Below, piece by piece: positions 24,301 through 38,435 of a stretch of DNA of 64,000 nucleotides. Positions within the stretch are counted from its first letter, which is position 1. Each line of letters begins with the position of its first letter. The notes below the pieces were generated by a model. That model worked only from the letters and a program-made list of their open reading frames with translations. It had not been told where the DNA came from and ran no database searches. This stretch comes from Cololabis saira (lineage: Eukaryota; Chordata; Actinopteri; Beloniformes; Belonidae). The DNA is taken from assembly GCF_033807715.1 (NCBI RefSeq), contig NC_084590.1, positions 38,593,505 through 38,657,504 on the forward strand, in the 5' to 3' direction. The translations under genes were made by a program, and so were the position numbers.

Positions 24301-27300
24301 ATCACATTTATGCTCCCTGCTTTCTTTCTGAAATGCAACTTTAAGCCTGTTTTTTTTAAATTATTATTATTATTTAAGGAAAGGGAAAGGAAAAACAGGG
24401 CAGATGTGTCCTTTTCCCCACAACTTGCTTTTTCTGACACTCACGCAAGTATCCGGTCTTGTACACCTGTGTAAATTAGTGCTGTTCCTAACAGGCGTGA
24501 GTCACTGTTTCCACTCACAGTCTCTCACTAAGTGAAAAATCCCCGAAGTCTAAAGATATACTGGGAACAATAAATCACAAATGCAGCATATTCATGAAGA
24601 GCCTAATCCAGCACTTTCTCCCGATTAAAAGAAAAACATTTTATTAGACAGTAAAATCTTACAACTAACTTTAGAAAGCCTTGACTCGATGTAGCAGATA
24701 ATTGGATATAATAACATTTATTCTGACAAAAAAAAGGACGAAAAAAAACTCAGAGAAAAATGTTCAAGATGTTAAGAGCATCAGTCTTTGCCTCCTGAAA
24801 CCTGCTGTCACCACACAATCCCAGAGTAAAGGCAGCAGTAAGAAAAAACAGATGGGTGCTCAATCGTGTCAGTAAGTCTGCTCAATTCAGCGCTCAGATC
24901 ATCAAGTCAAAATAAACTAAAAAGAACATTTTTGTCCATTTTAGGACTGAATACATTTTATAAAGGTTTGAATAAGGAATATATTTAAAAAAAGCTCAAG
25001 AATATCAGAATGGATCACCACCTCTGGTAAACCTGTCAAAGCCTCTGATTTACAGGCTGCAGAGATCCTGTTATTTTCAGACTTCAACAAGCTGCAGAGT
25101 CCAGAGCTATCATTTAAGAGCTGAAACAAAGGCTAAGAACAAGCTGTCCTCAGTTTAACCACTCAGGATGAAAGTGGGCTAATCGGAAACAGTCCTATAT
25201 ACTGTTGGCCATAAAGTTGGAATAAAACTTTTTTTTCCTTTTTCTTTTTACATGTTCTCATGAAATAAATGTAACTACAAAGAAAATACATATAATTTAT
25301 TTATTTTTGTGTCTGCTCCTTTTAATAGGTTCAACAGGTTTGTAGATTTTTTACAACACAAGAGAGACTAGAGGGCGTGGCAGCTTCAATTTTGATCCAG
25401 AAGTAAATAGTAAATTGTGTTAATATGTCTAAAAGTTGTTGCAATCCCAAAGCATATTTTTCCAATTCATAATTTGCTGCTACAGCATGCTTAAAAAAGA
25501 TTTACTCTAGCAGACCTGTACACACACATCTAATGGCTTCCATCTATCAAGACTGGTGAAGTAATAACAAATAATATATCTCATGCAAACTAATCCTAAC
25601 CCTTTCGCTTTGTTTAGAGCAATATGTGTGAATCCAAAGTAACTATACATGTTTTAATGCACTTTAAATAGATGATCCATACTAATGTCAAAGACAGAAA
25701 TGGAAGATTCACGGACACATGCAGAAATTACTGGTGAAGTTTCCCAAGACAGTAAAAATATCACTGGCAGGAAAGTGTGTGAAGAAAGCCAAACATATTG
25801 AGTCTGCTGCATCAACATGAGGACAGGGCGAAACTGATCTAAAGCACAGAAATGAAAAACATATTCGGTGTTGGACTAAAAAAAATTTTTTTTTCTCAAA
25901 CTTGCTTCAAAGACGTTATTTGTAATCAATGCAAGAAGCTCCGAAATATGGAAAACACAAGCCAGTATTTAGGGGCATAGACAGAAAGTTTGTAAATGAT
26001 TTTTGCACTCACACCACGTCCTTTTATCTTTTATTTAAGACATTTAAAAATAGAAAAACAAAAACAATAGGTCATATAAGTGTGACATGAGGTGATGTTT
26101 TCTTAAACCAACTTCTGCAACCTAAACCGCAGGAAAAGTCAGAAGTCAATATGAACTTGCGTTGCTACTTGCCTTGACACATCATAACTTACAGCCCATT
26201 TGGCAAGATTTCCAAGAGTGAAAAATGTAGATGCGCTCGGCATGCCAGCACAGATAGAAGAATTCATCAGCTGCATTTAGGTGTGTCCCCCCTATATTGT
26301 TCTATCTCAAGGCGACAGCTCAGAGAATCAATTTCCCCTCTCAGTTTAGAAAACACAACCCACAAATACATAATCAAGTTTGAGTTATAGCGTGCGAATG
26401 ACCTGGAAGCATGTGTTTTTAGTATTGTTATTCAGGATCTACTTTGTGACCCTATGACCCCTGAGCTACTGTGTAAATGAAAATATTTCTTTTTAAGGCA
26501 TCACTTGTCCTTCTTTCTGTTAAAATGTTTTTTTTGTAAACTATCTTTGTTGAGGTTTAAACTCTTAAACTGTTTACCTTAAACAGTCTTGAATTCCTAT
26601 AAGTCGCCTCCGGCTAAAAATGTATTTGTCTTTTCTTACTCTACGGGGACGTTTGACCTTTACCATGCAGAATGTCGTATAAGTATGACAGGAGTTGATG
26701 TTTTCTTAAACTAACTCCTGGAAGGGGATCCTTTCTTTTTGCTCTCTACACATCTAAGTTCAAGGCATGTACTTACAAGTAAGTTTTTATGACTTCACAC
26801 CGTTCATTTATGCAACTTATAGGAGTTTAGTGTGAAGCACGAAGCCTGCAGATACTGAAAATAGGTCGTAAGTTCATTTATATACCGGTAGTATATTTTC
26901 AAATTTAAGTTTCACTGATTCATAGACCATAAAAAAAACCTTTTTATGATAGAGACAGGGCAAGTGTAATTTTCAAGTACTTTGCAAAGAAACCAAAACC
27001 AACATTTTCAAATTTCAGAAGACATTTCTATTAAACTTATTATGCATTTTATCTTGTCCCTTCCTTCTAATAATTAAAGCATTCATCTCTTTCCATTATG
27101 ACTTTTTACCAGTTTTGCCTGTGCATTGCTTGGAAATGTCAAAATATTGGGAGTCCATTGATTTACATTTTCCTTAGATGTACTGTAAACTCAGTTCTCC
27201 TGGAGACTTTGTTGTGAATCCAAACAAATGTATGTGATCTTGAACTATGCTTAAAAATATTACGCATGCTTTCACAGTCCACGCGGTTGATGAATTAAAG

Positions 27301-28970
27301 AAAGATCAGATGTAGCTTTGAAGAAACGTACTGATTTGTTCGGTGGGTCAAACCTACATCACAGCCTCTTTCATTTCAGTCTGAGTAAAGAACGTGAATT
27401 TTTCTTTTTCTTTTTACAAAAATGACACGTGAAATAATGCATAATACGTTTTTTCACTTGGCGGCAAAAACATGTTTTTTTCAGGGTGGTGGGGAGTGTT
27501 TGCATTTTATTTGCAAGTTTCTGTTTACAGCGCAGAGGAAACACTCAAGTTACCCCCATTTTGGCCAAGCTGGCCGGAGAGGAAAAAGAGAAAATAGCAG
27601 AACAGACATCTGGATTACGTAAGGCGCAGGGAATCCCATCTACGTGGCTCACGACTCCTAGAACATGATGGAGGAGAGGAGGGGAAATGCTGCTGACCTC
27701 TGAGCTTGAAGAGAAAGAGGGTTGGCCTTCAACCAGTGTGACCGTCCGACAACACAAAAGAAATGTTTTTTCTCTCGCTGAACAATCGTTTCTCTATAAA
27801 TGTATTTCTGCATTTAATATGGATAAGAGTTTCTCCTAATAAAGCATTTCTATTCTTCCTGTGCCTGAAGTTGTAATAAATGTGTTCTTTGCCAAACACA
27901 AACTGATATAAATCATCTCATCACCCAGCTTATCTCAGACTCATCAGATACGGCACCATTCATGTTGAATGACAGTTTGTTTTTGAAACAGTCGACATTC
28001 CCATCAACTTCGTGCTTTGACTTGTCAGCTGTGCGAAGGTTTGAGAGAGAGAGCAGTCAGTCCATTGTTCTGTCAGGACCACCTCAGAAACCTCAGCATA
28101 GTCTGCAGGTCACACCGTCCAGTGTGCCGTCGTCCAAAATATTTTCTGTGGCGTCATTCCCGCCAAAAGCAATGACGGAAATACCCAATAATGATAATAA
28201 AATGTTCCTCGAAAACCACAGTCCCGTTTAACGTATACGTGCAATACAGAATACACTTGAGAGAAAAGTCTGAATGCTCATTAAAACGCCATTCTATACA
28301 ATCGTAAACTCCTTTTAAACAAAAGATCAAATTGGTTTTGCAATTCCCGAGTTTAATACACTTTCCAGCTGTTTGGCTTGTTTCCAAGCGGAGGAAAGGA
28401 AAAACGATAAACGTATACACAAAAACCTTTAGCAGACGCACAGTAACTAACGCTGCTACTATTCATCATATTGCAACAGAGCTCTGAAAGAGTGAAAACT
28501 GTCTGTGTGGTGCCAGCTGTCCTGCAGGCTGACGCTCATGACTTCTCTCAGTATTTAGCTTGGCCCAGAACATTAAAAGTGTTGAACTTGACTGGGATGG
28601 TCCTCTTTAAACAAGGTTTGTGAGTTGTCTCAACAGGTTTCCTTCCATCAACATGAAGGGACTGTCTGCTGTCAAAATAGATATCAAAACAGGTTGCTTT
28701 AATGGTAAAAGTAAAGAAATTATAGAAAACGAATTTCATTAAAAAAATATAGTTCATGAAATGTTCTATTGATATGTTTCTGGATTTCTTGCTGTGAACA
28801 GAATAAGCCAGAAGCCGGGTTTAACGTGTGAGAGCTTCATGTGTTCTTCATAATCCACCTGCCTCTGTTGGACAACTGTTAGGGAAGTGTGCTGTGGAGC
28901 TCTTACGCTGGGGACCAGCTATAAAGCCACAGCTGCTGCCGGTGACCTTTTCCTCTGTTTATTTTTTTGT
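21300..28970. other. no gene recognised (about 7.7 kb)
   Basis: AT-rich unique-looking DNA between spart and postn. I found no exon with homology, no RNA gene and no complete mobile element. Open frames here (for example 22901-23254 and 27962-28231) have no family features, no splice context and no conserved motif. Regulatory elements could be present but cannot be recognised from one sequence. Confidence 0.6.
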
Positions 28971-29766
28971 TTTAAGTCTAGATATGAAATGTTGTAGAGA
29001 ATGTATTAATGCCAGACCCAAACAGATACAAAAAACGTGATTTAAATTGGAAAGTAGAATATAGAAAGATGGGAAGGGCTATGTGGGGGGTCATACCATC
29101 ACTCTTCAGGGCTCCCTGGGTCTTTTTACACGGAAAATAGGTCCTCAAGGCACAGGCTGTATTTTCATTGTTCTGCTGCAGAGCTGCGAGTCTGGGACCA
29201 ATCAAATGTCTACCTGATGGTGTTTCATGATGGCTCATTTCCAGTGACGCAGTCCCAAACTTGCCATAATTCTCCAGCGTGGTGTATTGCTGCCTGCAGA
29301 CAGTCATTACTGTACTAATCTCCAGCCCGTCGGCGAACAAAGTGCCTCCTGCGTCAGCCAAATATTTCAAATTTTGACTCATCAGTCCAAAGCATCTGTT
29401 GCCGTTTTTCTACACCACAGTTCTTCTGTTTATGTGCATAGTTGAGCAACTTGGCCTCGTTTCCATGTTAAAGTTTGTTCGAAATTCTCCCATGAAGACC
29501 TCTTCTGGCCAGCAGACAGTCGATGACCTGTGTCCCTGTGGTTTCTACTAGCTAATGGCGCTGTTGGACATCTTATGATGTGAAGGGAGATAAGCATCAT
29601 GTGTTTTACATCTGCTTACGGTAATTAGGTTTTCCTGGCCAACCACTGCACTCACTGCCTTAAGTGTTGTGTGTTTGTCTGTATTTCTTCAAAAAAGCTT
29701 GAGGAGCACATAGGGACATGTTCGTCTGTTTTGAATTCTCTACCTGAGCGAAACCATGGTGATTTA

Positions 29767-31692
29767 AGGCTGAATTATGCTTCTGCGTCACACCAACGCA
29801 GAGTACGCCGCAGCCGTGACGCCGTCATGAACCCTTCGGACTTCTCCGTCACTCCATTTGGTCGCGGTGCAGTACCCCCCGCGACCGCTAGTTAGCGATC
29901 TTTTTCTGAATGGTTTATCCGACTTTTTCCGGTCACAGTAAATCAAAGAAATAAGGACAATTAAAGCTGCAAGCAGCGATGAACGGGCCCTCGCACTCAC
30001 AGCCACCGCCCCCCATAAGCATATCAGACATGACACCACCCACGACTTCCTATGTCAAACCATTCAAAAGTTATAGCAGAAAAAAGGGACAACCAATCAG
30101 AAGAAGGGGCGGGGCTAATTCAAGCCAATGAAGGTCAAGGACTCCATACAGAGTCTGATGACACCACCCACGACTCTCTATGTCAAACCATTCAAAAGTT
30201 ATAGCAGGAAATAGGGACAACCAATCAAAAGAAGGGGTGGGGCTAATTTTCACTAATTATGGTCAAGGACTCAATACCGAGTCCCATGACACCACCCACA
30301 ACTCTTTATGTCATACCATTCAAAAGTTATGGCAGAGAAAAGTTTTCCAGGTGGCGCTGTTGAGCCATTTTGCCACGCCCATTAATGCAAACCATGAAAT
30401 ATCAAATTTATCGCCAGGCCTGGCTTGCATGCCAAATTTGGTGCCTTTTGGGGAACTATCAAATATGGACCAATCAGATGAAAGGGGGGCGCGCTTTTTG
30501 GCATCTAGCGTCGCCACGGTAACACTTTTGAAAGAGAAAAGTAATGCGCGTAGTCGCAGGATGGAGACGCATATTTTGATGTATAACACACCTGGGTGCA
30601 CGTTACGGTTCGGGCCGTATTAAGTCTCGAAGGAATGGCATATATTGCTCCAAAATTACGTGATTAATTCAGAATGTTCAAAATGGCCGACTTCCTGTTC
30701 AGTTTCGGCCATAGCGCCAAGAGACTTTTCTTTAAGTTGCGACATGATAGCGGTGTGTACCGATTTTCGTTCATGTACGTCAAACCGTATTATGGGGCTT
30801 GAGGCGCAAAGTTTTTTCTGTCTGAACGAATCAGATGAAGGGTGGGCGCGCTTTTTGGCGTCTAGCGTCGCCACGGTAACGCTTTTGAAAGAGAAAAGTA
30901 ATGCGTGTTGTCGCAGGATGGAGACGCACATTTTGATGTATAACACACTTGGGGGCACATTACGGTTCGGGCCGGATTAACTGCCCAAGGAATGGCATAA
31001 ATTGCGCCAAAGTGACACGATTAATTCAAAATGGCCGACTTCCTGTTCGGTTTCGGCCATGTCGCCAAGAGACTTTTCTTTAAGTTGTGTACGGATACAG
31101 GTGTGTAGCGATTTTCGTGCATGTACGTCAAACCGTATTGTGGGGCTTGAGGCACAAAGTTTTCAAGGGGGCGCTGTTGAGCCATTTTGGCACGCCCATT
31201 AATGTAAACCATTAAATATCAAATTTTTCGCCAGGCCTGACTTGCGTGCAAAATTTGGTGACTTTTTGGGCACGTTTAGGGGGGCAAAAAGCCCCTCCTT
31301 TCGTCAGAAGAAAGAAAGAAAGAAAGAAAGAAAGAGAGAAAGAAAGAAAGAAAGAAAAATTCCTACAGATACAATAGGGCCTTCGCACTGAAGGTGCTCG
31401 GGCCCTAACTATTGTGCAAAAAACCAAAACAAAAAAAAATCACATATAAACGAAGAAAAGAGCCCTGGAAGTTCACTACTGATTCAAACTGGAAACCGGA
31501 AATGCTTCGCTTTCAAACGAACCAATCACAGCCCTCTCGGTCTGCGTGTGGTCTGCGTCGCCTCGACGCATAGTTACAATTTTCGGGAGGTGCACGTCAG
31601 TGACCCCGCAGGTGACGGCGTGTCGTCTGCGTCGACCCAAACCACACGCCGTAGGCACGGCGCCATTTTGACGCAGAAGCATAATTCAGCCT
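29767..31692. mobile_element. Harbinger MITE, interrupted by R1 copy C
   Basis: Termini AGGCTGAATTATGCTTCTGC (29767 on) and its exact reverse complement ending at 31692, extending to GTC. A TTA duplication lies at 29764-29766 and 31693-31695. TTA and these ends identify the PIF/Harbinger group. Without the R1 insert the element would be about 480 bp and has no transposase. Confidence 0.88.
29960..31407 (+). repeat. dispersed repeat family R1, copy C
   Basis: Starts ATTAAAGCTGCAAGCAGC and ends GTGCTCGGGCCCTAA. CCACCCAC recurs at 30036, 30164 and 30292, again an exact 128-base period (three units against five in copy B). The AAAATGGCCGACTTCCTG module is at 30680 and 31028, a 348-base spacing. 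A (GAAA)n run lies at about 31308-31355 where copy B has (AAG)n. Confidence 0.88.
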
Positions 31693-31869
31693 TTAGTGTA
31701 ACTACATTATGTCATGTTTCTGTGCTCAGCCTTGTTATGGTCTATGACCTGTGACATGAAACTGTCTTCACCCGGACTCACCCTGGTACCAGAGTTTGGA
31801 TCTTCATCACTGGGTTTTTAACATTCATGCACGGCTATTTCTGTTTCAGTAAGTTACCATGTTGATTAA

Positions 31870-34440
31870 CTAAGATTTTTCGCTCACAATCTTCAAGGTG
31901 TGCAGAGAATGGTCCGAAAAAGAAAAAATGTCCAGTCCTCAAAAATAAATAGATATTTAACAAAATTGCAATATAAACCCACGTAATGTATATAACATGG
32001 AAATGCAGTGCATACAATTCAGCAATCAGAGTCATATAAGGTATTCTTTAGAGGTTTCATGAAAGTATTTACACAATTTATTAACCTTGAACTGGCGTGT
32101 AGAAAACCCAAGTTGTCGTGCAGTTATACGTGTCACTGTACATGATTTACACAAATCCTTAATCTAGAATCCGGGAATAGTATTATCCTAAAATATTGCT
32201 CAAGGAGTTATTAGTTCCATGCAGAGGAATTCACGTGGACTTCCAATTTGTTTTGCAGATTCATCCATTTGCTCACTGAACATGTAAAGATTATTGAGTT
32301 AAGCAACCGTGTGCACTGTAATTTGCTGTTTTGGTATTGTGCCACATGCATTTTTAGATTTGGCAGGTAGTTGTCCTCGTAAGGGATTTTGAAAAGGTTG
32401 GTGGGTTCATGAAGTGATAACACTTTGAAAATCAGTCTCAAGATAATATTTCTCATTGCATTTCAATAAACCAACTAAACACTATGAAATGATTTATCTC
32501 ATAAAAGAATATTGAATACAAATGGAATATATCTTTAAAGACATGATATGTGTTTAAATATATAATCCTGTGTGGTTAAAGTTGTAGTGTTTAACAATTA
32601 GGGATATTTGTTGGTGGAAATATTCACTACTATATTTCAGTTCGTGTAGCTTTGCATGAAAATAAGAATAACTGTGTTTTTATTAAGCTAGATTGATCAA
32701 CTTATTAAAAAGACAGGAAAAAGGGAATTGTTGACTTCCACCCTCTGCCTTGTTGCATGTTAAATTAAGGAAGTTGAGGAGATTGCTTTTTGTTGGCCCA
32801 GTGGTTTGGGAAAATGTGATGGGTTACAATTTGCAATTTGTACTGCTGGGTCTCATTACATATTACACCATGGAAGTTAAACAGAGCAGCTGAACATCCA
32901 GGTTCATAGAGACATGTCAACCTTCATCACCATTTAAACTCACTTTCTGGCATTTCTCCTCACCAACCATAAAGCGGTCAAATGAATCAAGCAAAGTTAA
33001 GTCATCAGTTTTCAAAGGAATTTAACCCTCTAATGCCTGACATATATGAAATAATTCTTAAAAGGAAAATATATATATTTATATATTCATTTGAAGTATT
33101 TCTTGTGTATTTAAATTTAAATCAACTCCGATTTGAACTTTAACAGTTTCTAAATAATGATTTTGTACACAACCACACACTCCCCTCTCACTCTAATGGG
33201 CAATTTAGAAACCCTAAGTATGACAATAGATTTCCTCACCAGGTTTTTCCACAGTGGGAGCACCCGGAGCAAATCCACACACGCATGGGTAGACACTACG
33301 CTACACTCTACAGGTCCATGTCAGTTATGTCAAATATCAAATGATGCGATTAGTATCAGGTTTAATTATGTTAGCTCGGACCATTAAATATCTCATATGA
33401 CAGCAAACCTGATTACAATGCTGCAAAAAAAAAGTCAGATGTGGATAAGATACCTCTGGGGATAAGAAAGTTGGCCTGGGTGTCAGTGGAAATCGTGTAG
33501 GGCGATGAGGGATAAGATGCATGTTAATCAATTTTTCGGAAAAAGTTCTTCTCACAAAACCAATTTTTGTAGAAATGCCATTAGGCAATTAGCCATTACG
33601 CTACTGATGTAAGGCAGATATATTACAGTGGATTTGACCGGTGATATAGGTTCAAACAGGCAAGAAAGGGAGGTTGTGGAACATGTATAACTTTATTGAT
33701 ATGATCTCTTATCAGTTTAATAATATATTTATTGATTTCTTTACATTTCTATAAATAACATATACACAGTGAAAACTTAAAACATCTATGGGCTTAAAAC
33801 GGGACCCAAAAGAAAAACCTAAATGTTTGATTTACATACTATAGATAATTGGTATCTTTTGCACTTTAAACTGATGTCAGCCTATACATTTTCTGGACAT
33901 GTTCTGCATCCATGTGAGGTAAAGACACCCGTCATTAACCCGGATCTTTATAAGTCTGCTGGGGAAAATCGTGTTAAACTGTAATCCCCATCCAGTGTTG
34001 ATAAGTTCATATTTTATTGTCATTTTGTCATTCCGGTTATACATACATGATGGCACCACAGTGGAAACTCATCAGTCACTGAGAACAAAGTCAGTGTGCC
34101 AGAAACATGTCAGCACTTTGGAACCAGTCATATACAGCTGCATCCAAGGAATCCTGGAGCAAAGTGGATATATGACATGGGGGCCATGTGGGCCAGTTAA
34201 AAATATAAAGAAAAGGAAAAAAAGACTTACTTCAGTTCATACATTTCAAAGTAAACCTGTAAGCTTGTTTTCTTCACCAAGCAGTTTACCTTCCTGAAAG
34301 CAAATGGATTATTGATGTATTTTTGTAGCTTGACTAAAGGTTTTAACCAGTTAAATAAGCAGAAAAAATTATACCCATAAAACCTTTTTGTTTAATGTTA
34401 TCTCCCTTTAACTGTTATGACAGTGAAACAGAAGTTTTTT
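31870..34440. other. no gene recognised; one dispersed-repeat fragment
   Basis: AT-rich intergenic DNA. Around 33160-33300 the strings ATGGGCAATTTAGAAACCCT, GTGGGAGCACCCGGAG and CACACACGCATGGG mark a piece of the same dispersed family seen near 61.6 kb. Nothing else was identified. Confidence 0.55.
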
Positions 34441-34480
34441 GCTCCAGTTTTCCATCCATCCATCCATCCATCCATCCATT
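34441..34480 (+). repeat. (CCAT)n microsatellite
   Basis: About seven CCAT units, possibly the tail of a dispersed repeat. Confidence 0.85.
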
Positions 34481-34651
34481 ATTTATACACACGTCTGCCC
34501 CATGGGCCCCCAGCTGTCTTTAGAAAAAGGCAGGGGTTAGTTATGTATGGATCGATACTTCTGATACCAGATCTGTATGCTCTAAAATTTATTCTCAAAT
34601 GAAAATATCAATACTTTTGATACCTCAGTCATTTGTGGTAATGTATTTCCG

Positions 34652-35786
34652 ACGTAACGTGCACCCAGGTGTGTTATACATCAAAATGTGCGTCTCCATC
34701 CTGTGACGATGCGCGTTACTTTTCTCAGTCAAAAGCGCTACCGTGGTGACGCTAGACGCCAAAAAGCGCGCCCCCCTTCATCTGATTGGTTCAGACAGAA
34801 AAAAGTTTGTGCCTCAAGCCCCATAATACGGTTTGACGTACATCCACGAAAATCCGTACACACCTGTATCATGTCACAACTTAAAAGTCTCTTGGCGCCA
34901 TGGCCGAAACCGAACAGGAAGTTTTTAACATTTTGAATTAATCGTGGCACAATTTATGCCATTTCTTCGACCGTTAATGCGGCCCGAAGTGTAACGTGCA
35001 CCCAGGTGTGTTATACATCAAAATGTGCGTCTCCATCCTGCGACGATGCAAATTATCGGTACTTTTCTCAGTCAAAAGCGTTACCGTGGCGACTATAGAC
35101 GCCAAAAAGTGCGCCCCGCCCTTCATCTGATTGGTCCATATTTGATAGTTCCCCAAAAGTCACCAAATTTTGCATGCAGGCCAGGCCTGGCGATAAATTT
35201 GATATTTCATGGTTTGCATTAATGGGCGTGGCCTAATGGCTCAACAGCGCCCCCCGGAAAACTTTGTGCCTCAAGCCCCACAATACGGTTTGACGTACAT
35301 CCACGAAAATCGGTACACACCTGTATCATCTCGCAACTTAAAGAAAAGTCTATTGGCGCCATGGCCGAAACCCAACAGGAAGTCGTCCATTTTTAATTAA
35401 TTGTGTAATTTTGCCGCAATTTATGCCATTTCTTCGGCCGCTTCTTCGCCCGAACCGTAACGTGCACCCAGGTGTGTTATACATCATGAAATGTGCGTCT
35501 CGATCCTGCGACGACGCGCATTACTTTTCTCAGTCAAAAGCGTTACCGTGGCGACGATAGACGCCAAAAAGCGCGCCCCCGTTCATCTCATTGGCACATA
35601 TTTGATAGTTCCTACATTCTGCCATAACTTTTGAATGGTTTGATATAGAGAGTCGTGGGTGGTGTCATCCCCTAAATGTCCAGGCCTGAAGAATCTACAT
35701 GCAAGTCATACAAGCGCTTCCACTGCAGCACGCCTGAATGTGCACTAGGGTGTGAAGGCAGGTTCATTGCTGCTTGCAGCTTTAAT
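34652..35786 (-). repeat. dispersed repeat family R1, copy D (inverted, truncated)
   Basis: On the minus strand it starts ATTAAAGCTGCAAGCAGC at 35786 and runs through a rearranged head, one CACCACCCACGACTCTC unit and three downstream modules. It stops inside a module at about 34652 and lacks the GGGCCCTAA end. It lies 3.2 kb from copy C in opposite orientation. Confidence 0.85.
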
Positions 35787-35789
35787 CTG

Positions 35790-37935
35790 GTTTTATTATT
35801 TTACTTAGGATCTTTTTTTAGTGATAGAGACACCTTTTTCTGTTGTTGTAATAACTCAGCTATAATGTGAATGAAGCTGCTAGCTCAGTATGCTTCTGAC
35901 TTTAAAATAAATAGCTTAATAAGTGACTGATGTCTTGTATTCTTAAACTATCCAAAATAGACCAATTTTTTTAGATTTACTGGGCACATTAGGTGTAGTT
36001 GCACAATGTATCGGTATCGTATCAGTATCACCGATACCAGCCTGAATTTTACTCAATATCAGATCGGAAAGGAAATCGCTCATATCGAACATGATTAGCA
36101 GGGGTACACCCTGGACTTATGTATATGCAAGGGTCACGAGTCCGGTTGCAGGGTGCCCCAGTTTTATTTTCTATAAACTTATCACATATTTAAGAATTGA
36201 AGTCATGCATTAAGAACAGTGTACAAATCCAGTCTGGATTGTGTCACAAAAACTGATAATTACATAAAGATAAATGAAACACAAAGATACTTGGGCGTCC
36301 AATGTGGCTGACCTAACCTATGGATAAGCTGATGTGTAACTTTGTTTTGATAAAGTGCAATTAAAACTGTTTTGCTAAGTAAAGAGAGAAGTGTCATTCT
36401 GCCTTTGCTGATATCAACTCTCAGTTAGATTTATCAATAATGAATCAGTCTTGAGCCAAACAGAACAGCAATAACATCCTCCAGCCGACGTCTTATCAAT
36501 TATCTGAGAAGCTGTAAAAGGTGTAAAATATTACTAACTGTGGCTGTCTATACGACTGCATGGCAGGAAGTGAATGGGAGAGCGTTATTTAAAAAAACAC
36601 AAACAAGCAAGAAGAGATCATCGATTCCTAGACTTGATACAAATCAAATGTTAAAGAGATCTACCACTATATCTTCACGCAGCTAAACATTTTGTATTCA
36701 GTTTTGCAATTATTCAAATTTCATGAATCTAGTTGCTGAGTCATTTTGCCGAATTAAATATGTGTGAGGGGACACAAAATCTGCATTATCACACATCTCA
36801 CGGAGGTTTCTTCGCTGGACGACAGCAATTTGCGCAACATGTCATGTGGAAGAACATAAACTGACAGGGTATCAAGTTGAATAACCTTTACTGCATATTA
36901 TCATGCAAACATTCAGTAGTTTAGCCGCAAACTTATATTATATATTATATATATTTTAATTAGATATGTAAAATGTGGCAGTGATAGTTGAAACAACAAC
37001 ACTTCAAATGTGAATATTATGCAGCAACCTACAGAAATGTGGACCTGTCAGACAAAGCTGTCACTAAAAGCAGTTGGGCTCTTTCTTTTCAAAATACTAA
37101 AACAACCTTTTCCTTGCACTTTGATTGCTGTGCACTTTAATATTTATAACTTCTCCGGGCTTGCTGTGTAGATAAACGTACATGACAGTCTTAAGACGTA
37201 AATTGAAATAAGGCTGCGGTGAACCAGCCGCCTGGCACGCCAACGTTTGATTTGTAATCCCGTGAAATACTATATCTTTAAGGTGCAAAATAACTTTTTT
37301 TAAATATTTATATGGTTCTATTGCAAGAGTTTCAGTTATTGTCTTGGCAGTTGCTCAGGTTTTTACCCCTTTTTCGTTTGCCCAAGATGCCATAAAGTAT
37401 ATTGAAGAACTTGGCAAATAAGCCAAACAGCGATGGAGAGCTGGGCAAGACCCAAATGTCTGCACATAAAATCTCACATTTCCTTGAAACATGATCTTAC
37501 AGTTCAGTATGAATTACACTTCCTGTCGTCAAGCAAACAAAACAGACTATATTTCTGTTTGTTCTACAGCACAGAAAAGTGTGATTCAAGCTTCGCCTCA
37601 GACTGTTTTGTGCTTTGATCTTGGTCACGCTTCAATGAAGTATTGGCAGGAAAGGTTTTTTTCTTCGAGTCCAGCTAGATTTATGTTTTACATATGCCCT
37701 CCTGGATGTTTTCCCAAAAGTGAATTTCCAAATTCCTCTTTAAACATACAGATGCATGAAGGGGATCACTGAACAGGATGTCCTGGGCGTTTTTGAACCA
37801 TATTTAAACAGTCTATTTTGAAATACAATTGTAGACATAATATTTAGATATGACCATTAACTTAAAAAAAACACACAAAAAAACTGTGAAGACACAGAAA
37901 TGATGTTTCATGTTGGCATGTCGATTTTTGGCAAA
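35790..37935. other. no gene recognised (about 2.1 kb)
   Basis: Lies between R1 copy D and the postn 3' end. A CGATAC-rich patch at about 36010-36080 may be a worn MITE end. Open frames near 37433-37772 show no recognisable protein. Confidence 0.5.
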
Positions 37936-37940
37936 AGTGC

Positions 37941-37946
37941 TTTATT
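37941..37946 (-). promoter_or_regulatory. candidate postn poly(A) signal (AATAAA)
   Basis: Canonical hexamer on the minus strand, about 490 bases after the TGA at 38438-38436. This would give a 3'UTR of about 0.5 kb. Confidence 0.5.
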
Positions 37947-38435
37947 GGAGGATGTCTGGAAAATACAAAAAGGAGAATATGTGGATTTGGCTCCATTATT
38001 CCAAAAGTAACACAACCAGCAGAAATGAAACCTTAGACAACTAACGGCAAGAGAATATCAAAATTGCATTATTGTATTATTCCCAAACAGCTTGGACAAA
38101 TGTCTTGCTCTAATCACCACCTCTAGCAAAGCCATAGAAAAGTTAAGATCAAAAGTTTTGGGATGATATTTTTTGCAGTGGTTTTGAATTTTTGAGAAAA
38201 AAAAAAAAGGTAGACTTTGAACTGTTAACATACATGAATACTGAACTTAAAGCTTCAATATATGTACAGTTATAGCACCATCAAATCACTCGTGTGAACA
38301 GCTTCTTTGTCAGGTATAGCCATTGCATTATATTCAAAAAAATGAACAGGTATCCTTTGTTTTGCATCATTTTCAACCCCAAAGACTGACGTAAGTGTCA
38401 GCCTTTACAACAGAGATATTCGGATCCATTCACGT

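Larger units (their letters stand above)
28980..31865 (-). mobile_element. old Tc1-like transposon, split by a nested MITE
   Basis: The left part (28980-29766) contains GACTCATCAGTCCAAAGCAT, GTGCATAGTTGAGCAACTTG and ATGAAGACCTCTTCTGGCCA. The right part (31693 to about 31865) contains GTGCTCAGCCTTGTTATGG, ATGAAACTGTCTTCA and GCTATTTCTGTTTCAGT. From my knowledge of a common fish Tc1-like family, these two parts read on directly from each other when the insert 29767-31692 and one TTA are removed. The transposase frame would be on the minus strand and is badly decayed. Outer ends are not defined. Confidence 0.5.

Noticed and set aside
27962..28231. 89-codon Ser/Pro-rich frame in the gene-free interval
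   Set aside because: No domain, no flanking splice signals, no support beyond an open frame.
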